A stretch of 64,000 nt of DNA, taken from Carex sylvatica (taxonomy: Eukaryota; Streptophyta; Magnoliopsida; Poales; Cyperaceae). Each line of letters starts with the position of its first letter. The first letter of the stretch is position 1. The position numbers were made by a program, and so were the translations under genes. The stretch covers positions 1-64,000 of the forward strand of contig CAXKVR010000109.1 in NCBI GenBank assembly GCA_964058845.1, written 5' to 3'. Of this stretch, positions 12,160 to 25,231 are shown one piece after another. Under the pieces are notes generated by a model. The model was not told the origin of the DNA. It ran no database searches and worked only from the letters and a program-made list of their open reading frames with translations.

Positions 12160-12402
12160 TAACGGCTAATAGCACCCAGAGACGATTGTGTTTCTATTTT
12201 AACGGTATAATTAAAGGCCGAAAAACTAATATTTCCGTGGGACTCTAATTTCTAACCGATCGCATTGGAGCTTAACGTCATCGGCTCATACCGATGGCGT
12301 ATGAGTACACATTTTCTATCTGGGCGATAAGCATTGATTCGGCGCCAGATGGCGGAACGCAATTGCAACCGATAGCGAAGTGTATTTTTTTTAGTAGTGT
12401 GT
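12160..12402. mobile_element. Possible remnant of a CACTA-type transposon end
   Basis: Read on the minus strand, the right edge begins CACTACTAAAAAAAA followed by ACACTTCGCTATCGG. A CACTA start followed by repeated subterminal motifs is typical of the CACTA (En/Spm) superfamily. Subterminal-like motifs ACCGAT and GCGATAAG recur inside. The copy after gene B (about 26200-26400) has lost this terminus in a deletion. No transposase is visible and only one end is clear. Confidence 0.4.
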
Positions 12403-13119
12403 TTAAGGTGGAATGTGCCCACATGTATTTATAGTTCATTTTGAAGTTTCAATTAGTTGTCTCGGTATTAAAATATATATATATTAATTTTTAAAATCAT
12501 CATAATTTAAAAAAATGAATTAAAAAAAATTGTCTAACTTCATTTTTTCTAAATCTTGAATAACAAAAGAAAACGATCCAATTGATACAGAATTGAACAT
12601 TTTTATAAAATGGCCCAATTGTCGGTCCACTATCGACAGTTGGGCCGATATTTGCAAAAAACGCATGACACACCATCACGTCTAAATTTGCATTGGAAAA
12701 ACAGATATTATGTGGTAGAAAGATTTCTGATGAACAATAATTGAAGCTTATGTTTTCTTAATTACAACTCGCTACACGTAATATTACAAAAATTGATATA
12801 TAGAAACCCTTAGATGATGCCGTGTTCATTGGCGGAGCCAGCTGCCGTGTCTTGACAAAGTTTTCTGTGGCCAATTCCTTATAACTATAATACTGATGCC
12901 AGGCATTTGTCTTAGATAAAATAACCCGCTACACTAAAAAGAAAAAAACGAATGGAAAGGAAATTCACCGACGGGATCAGGTTAGTATACTTTGCTAGCT
13001 AGCCTCTCTGTTTTTTCTGAATTGAAAATACTTGTATATAGTAGGCATTAATATGATAACCTTGAAAATTTTAATAGATCACTATTGTTTAATAAAAAAA
13101 GTTGACAAAAAGGGCATTT

Positions 13120-15880
13120 GATTTCTGAATGGAGGTCTCCTGGTTTCATATAGACATGGGAGGGCCTCTAAATCAAGTTTTTGTTTCCTTTCGTTTTTCT
13201 CTCTCATTTGTGAACATTAAAAATAGAAAAGGAAGGAAAAAGAAAGCAAATTTCACTCTAATATTTACATTAACATCGAACAATATATACAAAAAAAATT
13301 AAGTGTTAACAAGGATTTTGCTATGGAAAAAAAAAACATAAAATCGCAATCACAAGTCATTTGTCAATTGAATGCGCAGCTACTAATATATGTACTAGTT
13401 CACAACTTCTAAAGAAAGCGAACAAAAACACTCATAAATCTTTTCTTTTCTTTTCTGCAAATTGGCATCCAAAATTTATATTAAAAAAGAGTGAGGCTTT
13501 GGTACTATGCATAACGCATATTGGCCCGCACTATGGGTTCAAATTTTTTTATTTAGAAGTCCCAACGATTGATCCAAACCGTTCAACATGGTCTCTAAAT
13601 TTTACATTTTTAAGAATATCTTTTACTATTTTTTTCAATGGATAGAAAATCACTTGATCTGAAAATTTTAGGTCATCCAAAAACATTAATTTTCTTCCCA
13701 TCTAAAAAATAGTAAAAAACTCAAAAAAATGTAAAATTTATATTATAAGTACATATTCATATGGAGACTACGCTGAATGGTTCAGATCGATCATTTGAAT
13801 TTTGAAAGCAACAATATTGATTAGTAGTATGGATCAATCCGCGCTGTGCATAGTACCATAGCCTCACTCATTAAAAAAATTCCACTTTCCCAGTGCTTGA
13901 TGGAAATTAGAAGTGCTTCCACCTTGTAGAAATTGATCAAAATCGTTTATCCCTAGAGACAAATTAAAAGGAAACAGCAATAATTAGCCCTGTGATGCAG
14001 AATGTAAGAAGAATAGCTCAAATAAAGCCCCACAAAAGAAGAAATTGTATTACATTGATTGCTGTCTAGTCTGGCGAAATTTTGTATTGTTGTTGATTGT
14101 TCCGACGGTCCTTGATTCCAATTTGAATTATTATCCATAGTTATCCCTGAAAAGGCAGAAACACACATAGAACAAATGATAAAGACGAATAATGACAATA
14201 AAAGAATAATTGAAATCAATCCCACAAAACCATAAAAAGTTGGTTGCGTTAATTACCTCTACCAGTTGAAGGTTGTTCATGCATTTCTTCAGAAGCTAAA
14301 AAATAAATAAATAGGCAAATTGATTAAGAAAATAGATTAAGTCATATTTGTTGTGTGGTCTTAGCAAATATTACCATTCTTGAATAAGATATAAGGCCCT
14401 TTTTTTTAATATAGGATGGCGATTATCAAGAGAAAATTTCATTAGAAAGAAACTTTTTACAGAATAAAAAAAATATAATTTAAAATAATATATGCCAATG
14501 AGAAAATTTACATTCTGTAGCAATTCTATGTAATAAATTATTACTTTTAGCTGTGATATATATATCTGCCATACATTGAAAAAGTATGGCAGATAAAGAA
14601 GACAAACAGACAAGTAAAATAATTTGTTTGGCAAGAAATAACTTGGTTCATTGTTTCCATTGAGAGATGAGATTGGGTGCCAGTGCTGTATCCAGTCCGA
14701 TCTGAAGCATGCCTCAGGATCTCTTTGTTGCTCCATGCACTTCAAATGCAAAAATTAAAGAGAGTCAAGATTACACCTGATCATAACCTGACCAAAAGTA
14801 TATATATCATATACATGGCTGCCTAACTATTATTTCATCTGTTAAATTGTAATCATAGAATAGACAACCTCTAGGATCTTTTTGTGCTGACTTAGAGAAT
14901 TCATATTCAGTACCAGTTGGATATGATTCCCCAACTGAAAACTCTAAAAGGTAGAAACACTATTATAAACAAATCGCAGTCCATAACTCCATGGTATAAA
15001 GTACTACTCTGATTAATGAATTCTACTAATTTTTTTTTTTTCATTTCCCCCTTCATGTAACCTATACTATATGTGCTTCCTTTTCTTTGTTTAATGAAAT
15101 TAATAAATAGTATTTTGCCGACTACTTTTAAAAAAGGTACTACTCCGAGTAACTAATTGTATTGGGAAGATGGAAAACACCACCACTATTGCCAGTACAA
15201 ATTATATCATACCCAAAATTACAGTAAGCTGATGTCTTTAAGATAACATCAGGGTTTACCATGCCAATAGAAATAGATCTAACCATATATTGTCCCTGAC
15301 TTTTTGGTGCTTGCAGCAAACCAGTATTAGGTACTGTGACATTCAACAAAGGACCAGTTGTGAATATATTTTCTCTCTGATTCGAAACGTAGAAATATTT
15401 CCATGTGTCCAACAGGCAACTCCCCATTTGTCAATTCAGAATTAAAAAAAGTGGCTTTTGTGTTAAACCATCCAACTTAAAAGTAACTGCCTTTGGTTCT
15501 GTTGGCAACAGAATTATTTAATAACCAAGACAATCGGCTCGACAGTTACTAAAACAAAACAAAAACAAAAGTAAAACAGTAGGATATGTTTATATATGAT
15601 TTAGATAGGTTTTGTATAAACTTTGGTATATTTTGAAAACTGATTGGTTATCGATCAAGCGATTAGAAAATTAGCAGTTGAGCTTTTCTGTATCTGATCA
15701 GTGGCCAAGCGATTTTCAAATGCCATCAAAATTGATATATAACTTTGGTATGTTTTCTATGATTGTTTGAAGTTCTACAAATAACTAACCATTCAGTGCA
15801 TTTTAAAAATTTCCAAGTACATAGATTACCCAAAATTTTAGTAAATTACTTATTTTTGTACCGTCATAAATGTGGTTTTT
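13120..15880 (-). pseudogene. Inverted, decayed 3' half of a CBP60-like gene (copy 1)
   Basis: Read on the minus strand, exon-like pieces match the C-terminal exons of the CBP60-like gene at 39855-47389. Pieces: VPNTGLLQAPKS and QGQYMVRSISIGM (about 15240-15350), EQQRDPEACFRSD to NGNNEPS (about 14640-14745), EEMHEQPSTG (about 14256-14297), MDNNSNWNQGPSEQ to NFARLDSNQCN (about 14050-14150), and the last exon (about 13880-13910). Intron and 3' flanking sequence match as well: 13120-13350 mirrors about 47590-48010, and 15800-15870 mirrors about 43980-44060. The calmodulin-binding domain and any start are missing, so it cannot encode a CBP60. It could still be transcribed as antisense. Confidence 0.85.
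13489..13869. mobile_element. 381-bp MITE of the GAGTGAGGC family
   Basis: The termini are GAGTGAGGCTTTGGTACTAT and GTACCATAGCCTCACTC, inverted. They are flanked by a perfect 9-bp duplication, ATTAAAAAA, at 13480-13488 and 13870-13878. It sits in the 3' flank of the inverted CBP60 fragment. The duplicated copy at 27249-27654 has the same flanks, so the insertion predates the unit duplication. GAG ends and a 9-bp duplication indicate a Mutator-like non-autonomous element. Confidence 0.9.
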
Positions 15881-16430
15881 CTATTCACGACGTTACTTTT
15901 CGCACAGGAGTACCATCATAAATGCGCTTTTTCTCTTGCGAAAAGTGTCTATTTTGTTGTTGTAATTTCCAAAAGCCAAATCTTAATCCATAATTTTGAT
16001 ATATAGTTTTTTTGTTAACTTGATTTTTTTATTTTAGTTGTCTGTTCTTGTTCATTATTTTTTGTTAACTTGATTTTCTTTTTATTTTGCCACTCGTTAA
16101 TAGTGTTGGCTTTTGCATAATTCCAACATGTACTTTCCGCTATAAAATAAAACACATGAAATTAGACGTCTAAATTTGAATTAAAAAATAAGGTTGTTTC
16201 GGATAAGATCATTGTTGAATTTGATTTTGTAGGAAATTAATTATGGTGTAAATTTAAATTTAAAAATATATGAATCTTATGTTTTTTAGTTTGATTTTGA
16301 TAGACACGACAATTCACTGATATCAGTTATATAGTGTAGTTTTTGTAAAAAATAATTAGAGAAAGATTTTATTATAGATTTTTTTTAATTGAGATAACTT
16401 CTTAAATGATGTTTAGCGCCGGGTCCCACA
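15881..16430. other. Spacer between CBP60 fragment and NLR B upstream block
   Basis: AT-rich sequence with no open frame of note. This segment is missing from the B-C spacer, where the CBP60 fragment joins directly to the counterpart of 16430 at about 28700. It was therefore either deleted there or gained here. Confidence 0.5.
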
Positions 16431-16521
16431 TTCCCTTCTTCTATGTTTAAGATAATTTGGATTCGCTTGGTTATGTGCATGCGAGTGGACTCAGTAGTTA
16501 CTGGTGGCAGACAAGCAACGT

Positions 16522-16590
16522 GATTTTCTATGATCCATTACTGTTATCCATTTTACTCTACTCGGTAACAGTAATGGATCTTAGAAAATC
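16522..16590. repeat. Near-perfect 69-bp hairpin
   Basis: GATTTTCTATGATCCATTAC and its inverse GTAATGGATCTTAGAAAATC flank a short loop, so the sequence could fold into a stem of about 27 bp. The same hairpin is at about 28797-28865 upstream of gene C. It lies about 1.1 kb before the NLR B start and has no known role. Confidence 0.75.
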
Positions 16591-16795
16591 TATTTTACCC
16601 ATTAATGGTACTTTGTTTATTAATGGGTGGCTTTCGATGATGGTTCCTCTACTCTACAATTATTATCTTGAAATTTTAATCGTACAAATCCAAATATTTT
16701 TGGTCGTGTTAATTTGGAGTTAGTGGTGGAGTAAATTTTATGAGTGGTGTTGAACAAGAAATAAAATAGACTTATAAATTAAGTGTATTAAATAA

Positions 16796-17205
16796 GAGGA
16801 GGGTTCAAATGCACCCAAATTTTTGTGCACCCAAATGCACTCTATCTTTCAAATTATTTTTCTCCGTTTATAAAGTCTGAATAGTCAATCCGAACCGTTA
16901 GATGCGATCTATATATTGAGATGTGCTTGGAGATCAAATTTAAAATTTTTTGAAATTGTTTTACTATTTTTTTAGATTTATTGAAAATAGTTGTTTTTAG
17001 CAAATCTGTACCATAAAAAACAGCGATTTTCAATAAATCTAAAAAAATAGAAAAAAAATTCCAAAAAATATAAAATTCGGTCTCCAAGCACATCTTAATA
17101 TATAGATCGCATCTAACAGTTCGGATTAACTATTTTGACTTTTAAAACGGAGATAAAAGATAGGGTGCATTTGGGTGCACAAAAATTGAGTGCATTTGAA
17201 CCCTA
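16796..17205. mobile_element. MITE (GAGGAGGGTTCAAATGCACC type) upstream of NLR B
   Basis: Outer arms: GGGTTCAAATGCACCC and its inverse GGGTGCATTTGAACCC. The interior is palindromic and shares the core of the other MITEs. The corresponding position upstream of gene C (about 29060) lacks it and reads TTAAGTAATACAATTTTATC, an empty site. The right terminus diverges from the left (CCCTAT rather than CCCTCCTC), and I could not fix the target duplication. Confidence 0.8.
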
Positions 17206-17686
17206 TACAATTTTATCATCAGATTTATTAAAAATATTAATAAATCTTACAGTGTCGTCTTAATAATTTTTATAGCTCATAAAACAATGATAATTTGCAA
17301 ACACAAGATTTTGAAATAATGAGAATTCGGTGCAGAATAAAATAAAATTAGTTTTCAATGATTTTAGCGAGTGCTTTAAACCATTCTAAATGAAAAAAAA
17401 TAAAATTATGCACTTCAGAGGCCGGGAAAGCCCCCCAATTTGATTCCATATAATATGAATGCAAGGACTAGGGACAAAAGTACTCCAGTTTTTTTAAAAT
17501 ATATACTGTGTTTCTACGAAAGCACAATTTGTATACCCTGAATATAATATTTATACACAATAGACCACTACATTATGTTTATCTAAGATGAATCTTTTTG
17601 CCTTTCTTCTCCACAGATAACAATTTCTTTTCAGATCTACTCTTTCGTTTTCTTCTCAAATTGATAACTCTTCCTAATAGAACGAG
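17206..17686 (+). promoter_or_regulatory. Promoter region of NLR B, shared with NLR C
   Basis: This 480-bp block is nearly identical to about 29070-29554 upstream of gene C and has no counterpart upstream of gene A. A TATA-like AATATAATATTTATACAC lies at about 17540-17557, some 140 bp before the start codon. It is followed by a pyrimidine-rich leader containing TTTTGCCTTTCTTCTCCACAG. The promoter role is inferred from position and the A/T signal only. Confidence 0.45.
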
Positions 17687-20600
17687 ATGACTGACGGGAT
17701 CGTCTCTGCTGTGGTAAAAAAGTTAGCAGACCTACTTTTCAATGAAGCCCAGTCCCTGCGAGGAGTCGACAGCAAAATCGATGAGGTGAAGCTTCAACTG
17801 GGTCAGATGCAACGCTTTCTAGAGGATGCCGAATCCAAAAAGAAGACTGGTGATAAGAGGATGAAGGGATGGGTGCACGATGTGAGGAGTGTCACATACG
17901 AGACCGAGGATGCGATCGATAAATTCCTTGTTGAAGCCAACTATCGATGGCTCGGTCTCATCCCAAACGGGCTTTTTGCTCGTCGCACTCTCGGTGAGAA
18001 GATTTCTAAGATCCAAACCAAACTCCACATAATCTCCGATGGTAGAACTACTTTTGGGATACAAGATCTTAGTGGAGATCGAGCTGGAAACTCTGAAAAC
18101 CATCTCCAAAAACAACCTTCTTTTAAACGCCGTGTGATCCCTGATGTTGATAACGTCGAAATTGTCGGTTTTGATGCCGAAAAGAGAGATATAACCAATT
18201 TGTTGTTCCACGGGATGAGCCCCCAAAGCCGGCATGTGGTTTCCATTGTCGGGCCTGGTGGGCTTGGCAAGACCACCCTTGCTCAAAAGGTGTATAGTAG
18301 TCCAATTGTAAAGAATCATTTTGATCCTTGCATCTGGATAACTGTCTCCAAAGATTTTAATCTCCTTGATGTCTTAAAGAAAATTTACCAGAAACTTGTA
18401 AATGAGACAGAGTTCAAGCGGGTTTCTGGTGTGTTAAAGGAATTACAACAAGAAAATCAGATTGTACTTCTGTTAGGAGAACTCAACACATTATTGAAAG
18501 AGAAGAAATACCTAATTGTCTTAGATGATGTGTGGGCCGAGAATGTCTTTACCCAGTTCGAGACCGGCCTAGTCGATGTCAGGAATGGCAGCCGGGTGCT
18601 AATGACGACCCGTAACCTTAATGTAGCGAATCGTGCAGATTCTAGTGGCGTATATCCTCTTCGGTTTCTCAACAAAGAAGAAAGCTTCAGTCTTTTCCTG
18701 AGGAAGGCATTTCCAAGCAGTGATCCCTCGCTGAAGTGTCCGGACGAACTGTCGGATATAGCTGGAAAGCTAGTGAAGAGATGCGACGGCTTGTCACTGG
18801 CACTCACTGTGCTGGGTGGTCTCTTGTCAAGTAAAACTCCTACGTACCAAGAATGGTCTAGAGTGATCAACAGATTGGATTGGTACACAGTTGGAGGAGG
18901 AGAATGCATGAAAATTCTAGCCACCAGCTATGATGACTTACCGTATCTTCTGAAGTCATGTTTCCGGTATGTTACCATTTCTTTTTCTTTTTTTTAATTT
19001 AACAATACTCATAATTTTAATATAAAGATTTATGTTTTGTAATTGTTTAATCAGTCCATTTCTTAGAGACAAAGGAAATTGTTTAATCAGTCCTTGTTAT
19101 TTGAAGATTTTACCTTATCTTTTATTTTAGACAAAAAGTACTTAGGTCATCCAAACTATGAATCGAACCGGTTGCATGTTTCAGGTACTTAGCTTGCTTC
19201 CCGGAGGACTACAAAATTCAGGCCAAACGTCTTATGAAGATGTGGATAGCTGAAGGCTTAATAGAGGTAAAAAAAGATGGAGAATTTGAAGATTATGCTG
19301 AAGATTATTTGGAGGAGTTAGTGCAAAGGTGCGTACTTCTATTTTTTTGTTTGTACTGGTACTTGAAAGTGTGTTACAAAATTTCATAACTTATTTTTCT
19401 ATGTTAATTAACAATTCAGTTAAATCAACTTTTTATTGATTTCTGAAAGACAAACGGTTTGTTACAGAAAAAGTTATATCATATAAAATGAGAGTACGTA
19501 TGACATGTAAATGGTTATGTACATTTAATTTGTTTGTAACAAATATAATTCAAACACAAGAAATTATTTTATCTCAAAATGAGAAAAACATAAATATTAA
19601 CAAACAATGATACTTTATCAATTGTTCGAAAGAGCTAAATTGAATGATTTGAAATGGATATATATATAGTTGGAAATTCTCTCATGTGCAATTTTTATTC
19701 ATGGTAATTAAAATAAAAATGAGAAAGGATATGGAGAACTTTTAAAAATAAAAAGGCATGTAGATGATATGGCGTGCTGCTGGGACGCCATATCATACAC
19801 AAATCTCTTTCCAAGAAAATACAAACCGGGACACTACAGCCAACGGAGGCCTCAAAATTTTTAATTTTTTTTTTGGAAAAGTAGGACGCTATATCAACAT
19901 GAAAAAGAAAATCAAAAAATAAAATAAAAGTAGACACAATTTAAAAACTTTGATTTGAATTTTTTTATTTAATTTTTGTTCAATTTCTATTTGATAGCTT
20001 GACCGTATTGTTTCTCAAAAAAAAAATATTCACATTGCAAATAGAGTATATAGATGCTATTTGTATTCCACTTATTGTGTAATGAGCCCTATATTGATTT
20101 AGTATGAAATAAAATATAAAGGTAAATAATATTTCATCTATCCTAAAAAAAAATAATAGTTCACGTTTGACCTTTAATTTTATATATTGAAATATTAATG
20201 CTCTAGAACTTATAATAATTTGTGGGCACAAAAATAGTGGCACGAAATCCTCCAAGACATAATTATATTACACACTAGACTATGGGTATCTAATTTTTAT
20301 GTACATCCATTTGATATCTTACAAAACTATTCAACTTAAGAAATTTAATTAAAGGTATTATACTTATATATGAACTTATTTGATAGTCCGTCAAACAATT
20401 TTAAATTTTATGATGGAATTTTCATTGTTTTATGATGAATGACCAATCAAATTTCAAATTGACTCAAATTTGAAACAATCATATCTAAATAATTAAGAGT
20501 ACATCAAAAATTTTAAAATATCAAATTATAGGTGAAATAATATTAAATTTTCAAAATACTAATTATAGAGCATTAATATTTCAAAAAAAAAATCAAAGGT

Positions 20601-23060
20601 CAAATGTGAACCGTGAATTGTTTTTTAAGATATAGATGAAATATAATTTTTCTTTATATTTTATTTCATATAAAATTAATATAAAGGACTCGTTACACAA
20701 TATGTGGAATACAAATAGCATATATAGTGCTCTATTTGTACTAAAAATAATTTTTATTTTTCTAAAAAATAATAGTGGTCAATCTAGCAAACAAAAATTA
20801 AACAAAAATTAAATAAAAAGTTAAAATTAAAGTTTTTAAATGGGATCCCACTTTTATTTTATTTTTTCGGTTTGTTCCATTTTTTATGTTGATATGGTGT
20901 CCCACTTTTCTTAAAAAAAAAAAAAAAATCGGGGACTCCTTATGGTATAGCGTCCCTCAAGCATATTTTATTTTCGGACAGAGGTCTCCGTATGGTATGG
21001 CGTCTCAGCAGGACGCCATATCATACACATGCCTTCCCATTTTTAAAATATGCCCCGATCGTTTCCCACTTTTTTTTATTTTTTTATTTACCATGAATTA
21101 AAAATTTGGTATTTTTTTTGGAACTAGCACTTGAAAGTGTGTTATGAAATTTTATAACTTTTTTTTCTATATATGTTAATTGAAAATTCAGTTAAATCAA
21201 CTTTTTATTGATTCTGAAAGTCCGAAACGGTTTGTTACAAAGAAAATTATATCATATAAAATGAGAATATGAAAAGTAAATGGTTATGTATATTTTAATT
21301 TGTTAGTAACAAAAATATGTAATTCAAACACAAGAAATTATTTTACCTTAAATTGAAAAAACATAATTTTAACGCACAATGATATTTTATAAATTGTTGG
21401 AAAGAGTTAAATTAAATGTGTTATTTGAAATGGATATTTAGTTGGAAATTCTTGCAATTTAAAAACTAATTTGTCACAACTCAGAGAGTCCAGAAGCATT
21501 AAGCAGCATTACCCCGTACTTTCTTTATTCAAAAAATTAATATGTAGATGGTATTACTTCACCTTGTCTTCATAACAATTTTTACCATGAAAGTAACTAA
21601 AACAGAACCTTTGTTACACAAGATTCTACTAAAACAGAGCCTTTGTTTCTGCTAGCTATCAACATATTTTAGCTGACTCTGTTACTCAAGTTCTCTGACT
21701 GCGATCTTACTTGATTGGTTGACAATTTATATTGCTTACAGTACAAAACAACCTTTTTTTTTCTTTTTTTAACACAATCTTTTACTATTAAATATACAGA
21801 TGTTTGGTTAAAGTTGTTGAGAGGTCTCGCCATGGTGCTATCAAGTATATCCGGATTCATGATCTTTTGCGTGAAGTTGCATTGGGTGAAGCCAGAGAAA
21901 ATGATTTCCTTCTCATCTGGAATGAAGAAAATGCAGACAGGGATGATGTAAGCATGACACGCCGAGTGGCATTTCACAATGAGATCAATCCAAGGCATCT
22001 CACGAAGATCAAAATGCCCAATCTTCGAACATTCATCAATTTGTACAGGGGAGGTTCTGTCAGAGGTATAGGATTTCTATTACTCAGAGTCCTAGAACTA
22101 AGAGGCACCAAAATAAGAGACCTACCGATTGATTTGAAGAACATGATTCACTTGAGGTACTTGGGTTTGAGAATGACTAAAGTAACTGTAATTCCATCAT
22201 GGATTGGTAATTTGCAAAATCTCCAGACTTTTGATATAAGATATACATTAGTCGAAGACTTACCAAAAAATCTCTGGAAAATCACTAGTCTGAGGCATGT
22301 TCGTTCCAATTCTTACCCGCGATTGGTGGGACCGCCATCAACTGCAAACCTAGTTAACCTAAGAAGCCTTGGATGGTTCAAAGTTCCAAAATCATGGAAG
22401 AAAAGCCTCCCTAATTACCTCCTTGGCATCCGTAAGTTGCAAATTTTCTGTTTTGATGAGAATGATGACATGCTGATACATGACCTCATATCCAAGTTAA
22501 ATAACCTCCTCTCAGTGGGATTAAAAAACTTTGGTCCTCCAAGAGGGATGATTGATTTCAGCACCTCACCGAGTTTTCAAAACATACATACCATTTATCA
22601 TGAAGGCAACTTTGATATATATCGTGATAAAACTCCATATATTGGAATTGAAGAAATGCCTCCAAACTTAACCAAGCTAACACTGTCCTTCTATTATTTG
22701 AAAGATGATCCAATGCCAAAACTTGAGAGATTGTGTAATTTGAAGTGGCTGAAGCTATATTACATTAACATTGAGGCGGATACCATAGTTTGCACATATG
22801 GAGGTTTCCCTCGACTGCAAAATCTGGTACTCAATGGTGTCGAGAATATAAAGGAATGGAAGGTGGAGTACGGAGCATTGCCCTTGCTCAAGTACCTTCA
22901 TATTGAATTTTGCAGGGATTTACGTGCTCTTCCTGACTTAATTTTTTATTTTAGTATTTTGTTGTTGTTTCCTTATTTATTTAACATTTGTATTTTGAAG
23001 TTTCAGCTGTCTTGGTCTTTAGAAAAAAATATTCAGTATTTTAACTATCTGAATGAATGA
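17687..23060 (+). CDS. NLR B: CC-NB-ARC-LRR protein with altered C-terminus
   Basis: Exons 17687-18966, 19185-19328 and 21800-23060, spliced at the same sites as gene A, give 894 aa. Coiled coil with EDAID at 74-78, P-loop GPGGLGKTT at 189-197, kinase-2 LIVLDDVW, CFPEDY and IHDLL are present. Two oddities stand out. The GLPL motif reads CDGLSLALTVLGG, with Ser in place of a highly conserved Pro. After RALPDL, a deletion of about 145 bp relative to gene A joins the coding sequence to the old 3' UTR. This removes roughly 45 normal C-terminal residues and the stop, and adds about 40 hydrophobic residues (FYFSILLLFPYLF and onward) before a new stop. It may be expressed, but its NB-ARC or LRR function is uncertain. 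Confidence 0.88.
19329..21799 (+). other. NLR B intron 2 with extended palindrome
   Basis: Same plan as in gene A but with longer foldback arms. Sequence around 19720-19930 (GACGCCATATCATACACA, GGAAAAGTAGGACGC) is inverted relative to about 20850-21030. Direct repeats of about 280 bp lie at about 19357-19640 and 21121-21450. The 423-bp MITE of gene A is absent: the site near 20355 is empty. The donor is GTGCGT rather than the GTAATT of gene A. Confidence 0.7.
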
Positions 23061-23376
23061 ATTTAAAATAATTTGTAAAATACATGCATGTGTTTTAGAA
23101 GGAGACATTACATTGTCAAACTTTTCAGCACAAAAATATTATGAGAAAATATTTAAAAAATGATGATAGCTATAGATAGACAAAAAGAAATCCCTCTGTA
23201 GTCTCTTGATATCATTGCGTTGGAAAAAAAATATATTATGTGGAAAAAAGATGTGTGGGGACAACTGTTAAAGCTGTTAAGCTGGTGTTTACCTTAAATC
23301 CAACTCGCCACACGTAATAATTTATAGAGATTAAGATATAGAAACCTTTAGGAGTTTACTGTAGTTGTCAAGAAAA
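23061..23376. other. 3' flank of NLR B
   Basis: Counterpart of 9150-9525 after gene A, AT-rich, without coding signals. The former 3' UTR just upstream (about 22940-23060) is now read as coding because of the deletion described for NLR B. Confidence 0.55.
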
Positions 23377-23622
23377 ATTTCTACCTATTTAAAAAATTTA
23401 GACTATTCAAAACTAGTGATTTTCTACCTATACAAAAAATTCTAGACTAAAATATAGTAAAAAAATAAAAAATAATAAAAATGTATTCTACAAGTATATC
23501 TTTGTATATAGATCATGTTGAACAGTTCAAATCAATTGTTTGAACTTTGAAAATGAAGAGATTAATCCATAGTACAGACTAATATGCGCTATACATAGTA
23601 CCGTACTACTATAGCCTCACTC
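23377..23622. mobile_element. Right half of a GAGTGAGGC-family MITE
   Basis: The right terminus reads ATAGTACCGTACTACTATAGCCTCACTC with a small internal repeat, preceded by the right-hand arm only. The unit after gene A lacks it at the matching place (about 9525-9570), where AAGTTTTCTGTGTAAG is found instead. It appears to have come in as a truncated copy or through a rearrangement. Confidence 0.6.
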
Positions 23623-23889
23623 TTTTATGAATATCTTTTAGTTAATATATTTATCTTTAATGTTATTTTTTGCAATCCCTGTAATATTCAGTATTTTCAA
23701 ATATCAACTGTCTCGGTATTTAGAAAAAAAAAATCAGTATTTTAAATATCTGAATGACTGAATTTAAAAATAAATTCAGTATTTTCAAACAGAAAGCGCA
23801 TGAAAAGAAAGTTCGCCGATGGGATCAAGTATTTTGAGTGACCGATGTATCCGGTGGCTATTTGTGGATAGCGCAGGGACCAGCATTAT

Positions 23890-24590
23890 TTGTACTTTTT
23901 GAACCATTGATATTTTCTAAAAATTCACGCAACAGCTAATATACCAACATTTTTATTAGTATCCAATTATATTCAAGATTTAAAGTTATTTTTAAATCTA
24001 TCCAAATTTTGTTGTTTGAAATTTTTATTTCAAACTGTAAGTTTTTTGGACCAATTAGATAAATTTAATGTTTTAAATATATATTATTTTATTTATAGTT
24101 ATTTTTCACCGAAGATTATGAAAATTTAATCGTCGATAGCTCTAAATTAATGTTTATTACAAAGAAGTCCAATTATATATATTTTATTTTATTTTATAGT
24201 TATTTAAGATCCTAGAAGTTTAATCGCCGATAGTCCTAAATTATTTTTTATTACAAAGAAGTCCAATTTGATTAGATATATTTTATTTTTATTTTGTGGT
24301 TATTTTTCACCGAAGACTCTAGAAATTATAAATTCCTTATCTTTGTAATAAAAATTAATTTAGAGCTATCGGCGATTAAACTTTTAGGGTCTTCAGAGAA
24401 AAATTACCATAAAATAAAATTATATGTATTTAAAACATTGAATTTATCTTATTGATAAAAAAAAAATACCAAACTGCAAAATTATTTTGTAGTTTGAAAT
24501 AAAAATTTAAAAATAACTTTGAATCTTGGATATAATTGGATATTTATATTTAATGTTGGATATTAATAAAAATGTCGAGATGATACATCG
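23890..24590. mobile_element. Foldback element, NLR B spacer copy
   Basis: Copy of the 9836-10530 element with the same inverted arms and the same internal CACCGAAGA / TCGTCGATAG / ACAAAGAAGTCC units. It differs by scattered substitutions and short indels. Confidence 0.65.
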
Positions 24591-25231
24591 CATAGTATAC
24601 TTGCTAACTAGCCCCTCTCTTTTTTCTGAATTGCAGATACTTCTACATAGTAGGAATTAAATCTTCTATTGCAAATGTTGGAACGAAGGGTTTTTTTTTT
24701 TTTTGCAATGCTGTCCTCGCTTTTACATTTTTATAATCATAATGAGTTCAATATTGGATGTGTTTTATGATTTTGTTGATAATTTATGTTGCCTTTTTGG
24801 AGTTTCTTCTAATTTTTTTTTAAATATGATCTCAAATATTTTAAATATAAAATATATGTTTCTTTACTGATTTTGTTTAGTTACTATCTTTTAAAAAATA
24901 ATAAACATACATGATATGAATTTTGAATAAATTTAATTTATCTCACCACTCTCAATTGAACTAAAAGAACGCAGCTATTATCTGCATCCTTAATCAAATC
25001 AAAAAAAAATTCAATAGTCATGGAAACTTTGTTTATTTTTTTCTATGACATGATAGCTAAAAATATTCGGATTTCGTGATACAACCATGGTACATAACGA
25101 AAAAAATTACACGTTTGTTATTAATATGATAACCTAGAAAATAACTTCCTCATAAAATTTTTAGTTTAGAGAATAAGTTTCATCAATGAAATGAAATCTG
25201 CAACCCCACTTTTATATATATATTATAAAAC
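24591..25231. other. Spacer segment, copy of 10531-11232
   Basis: Collinear with the A-B spacer. Small indels interrupt the 83-codon frame seen there, which supports a non-coding reading. Confidence 0.55.

Noticed and set aside
15140..15427. 95-codon minus-strand frame as an independent gene
   Set aside because: It matches exon plus intron sequence of the CBP60-like gene and is part of the inverted pseudogene.
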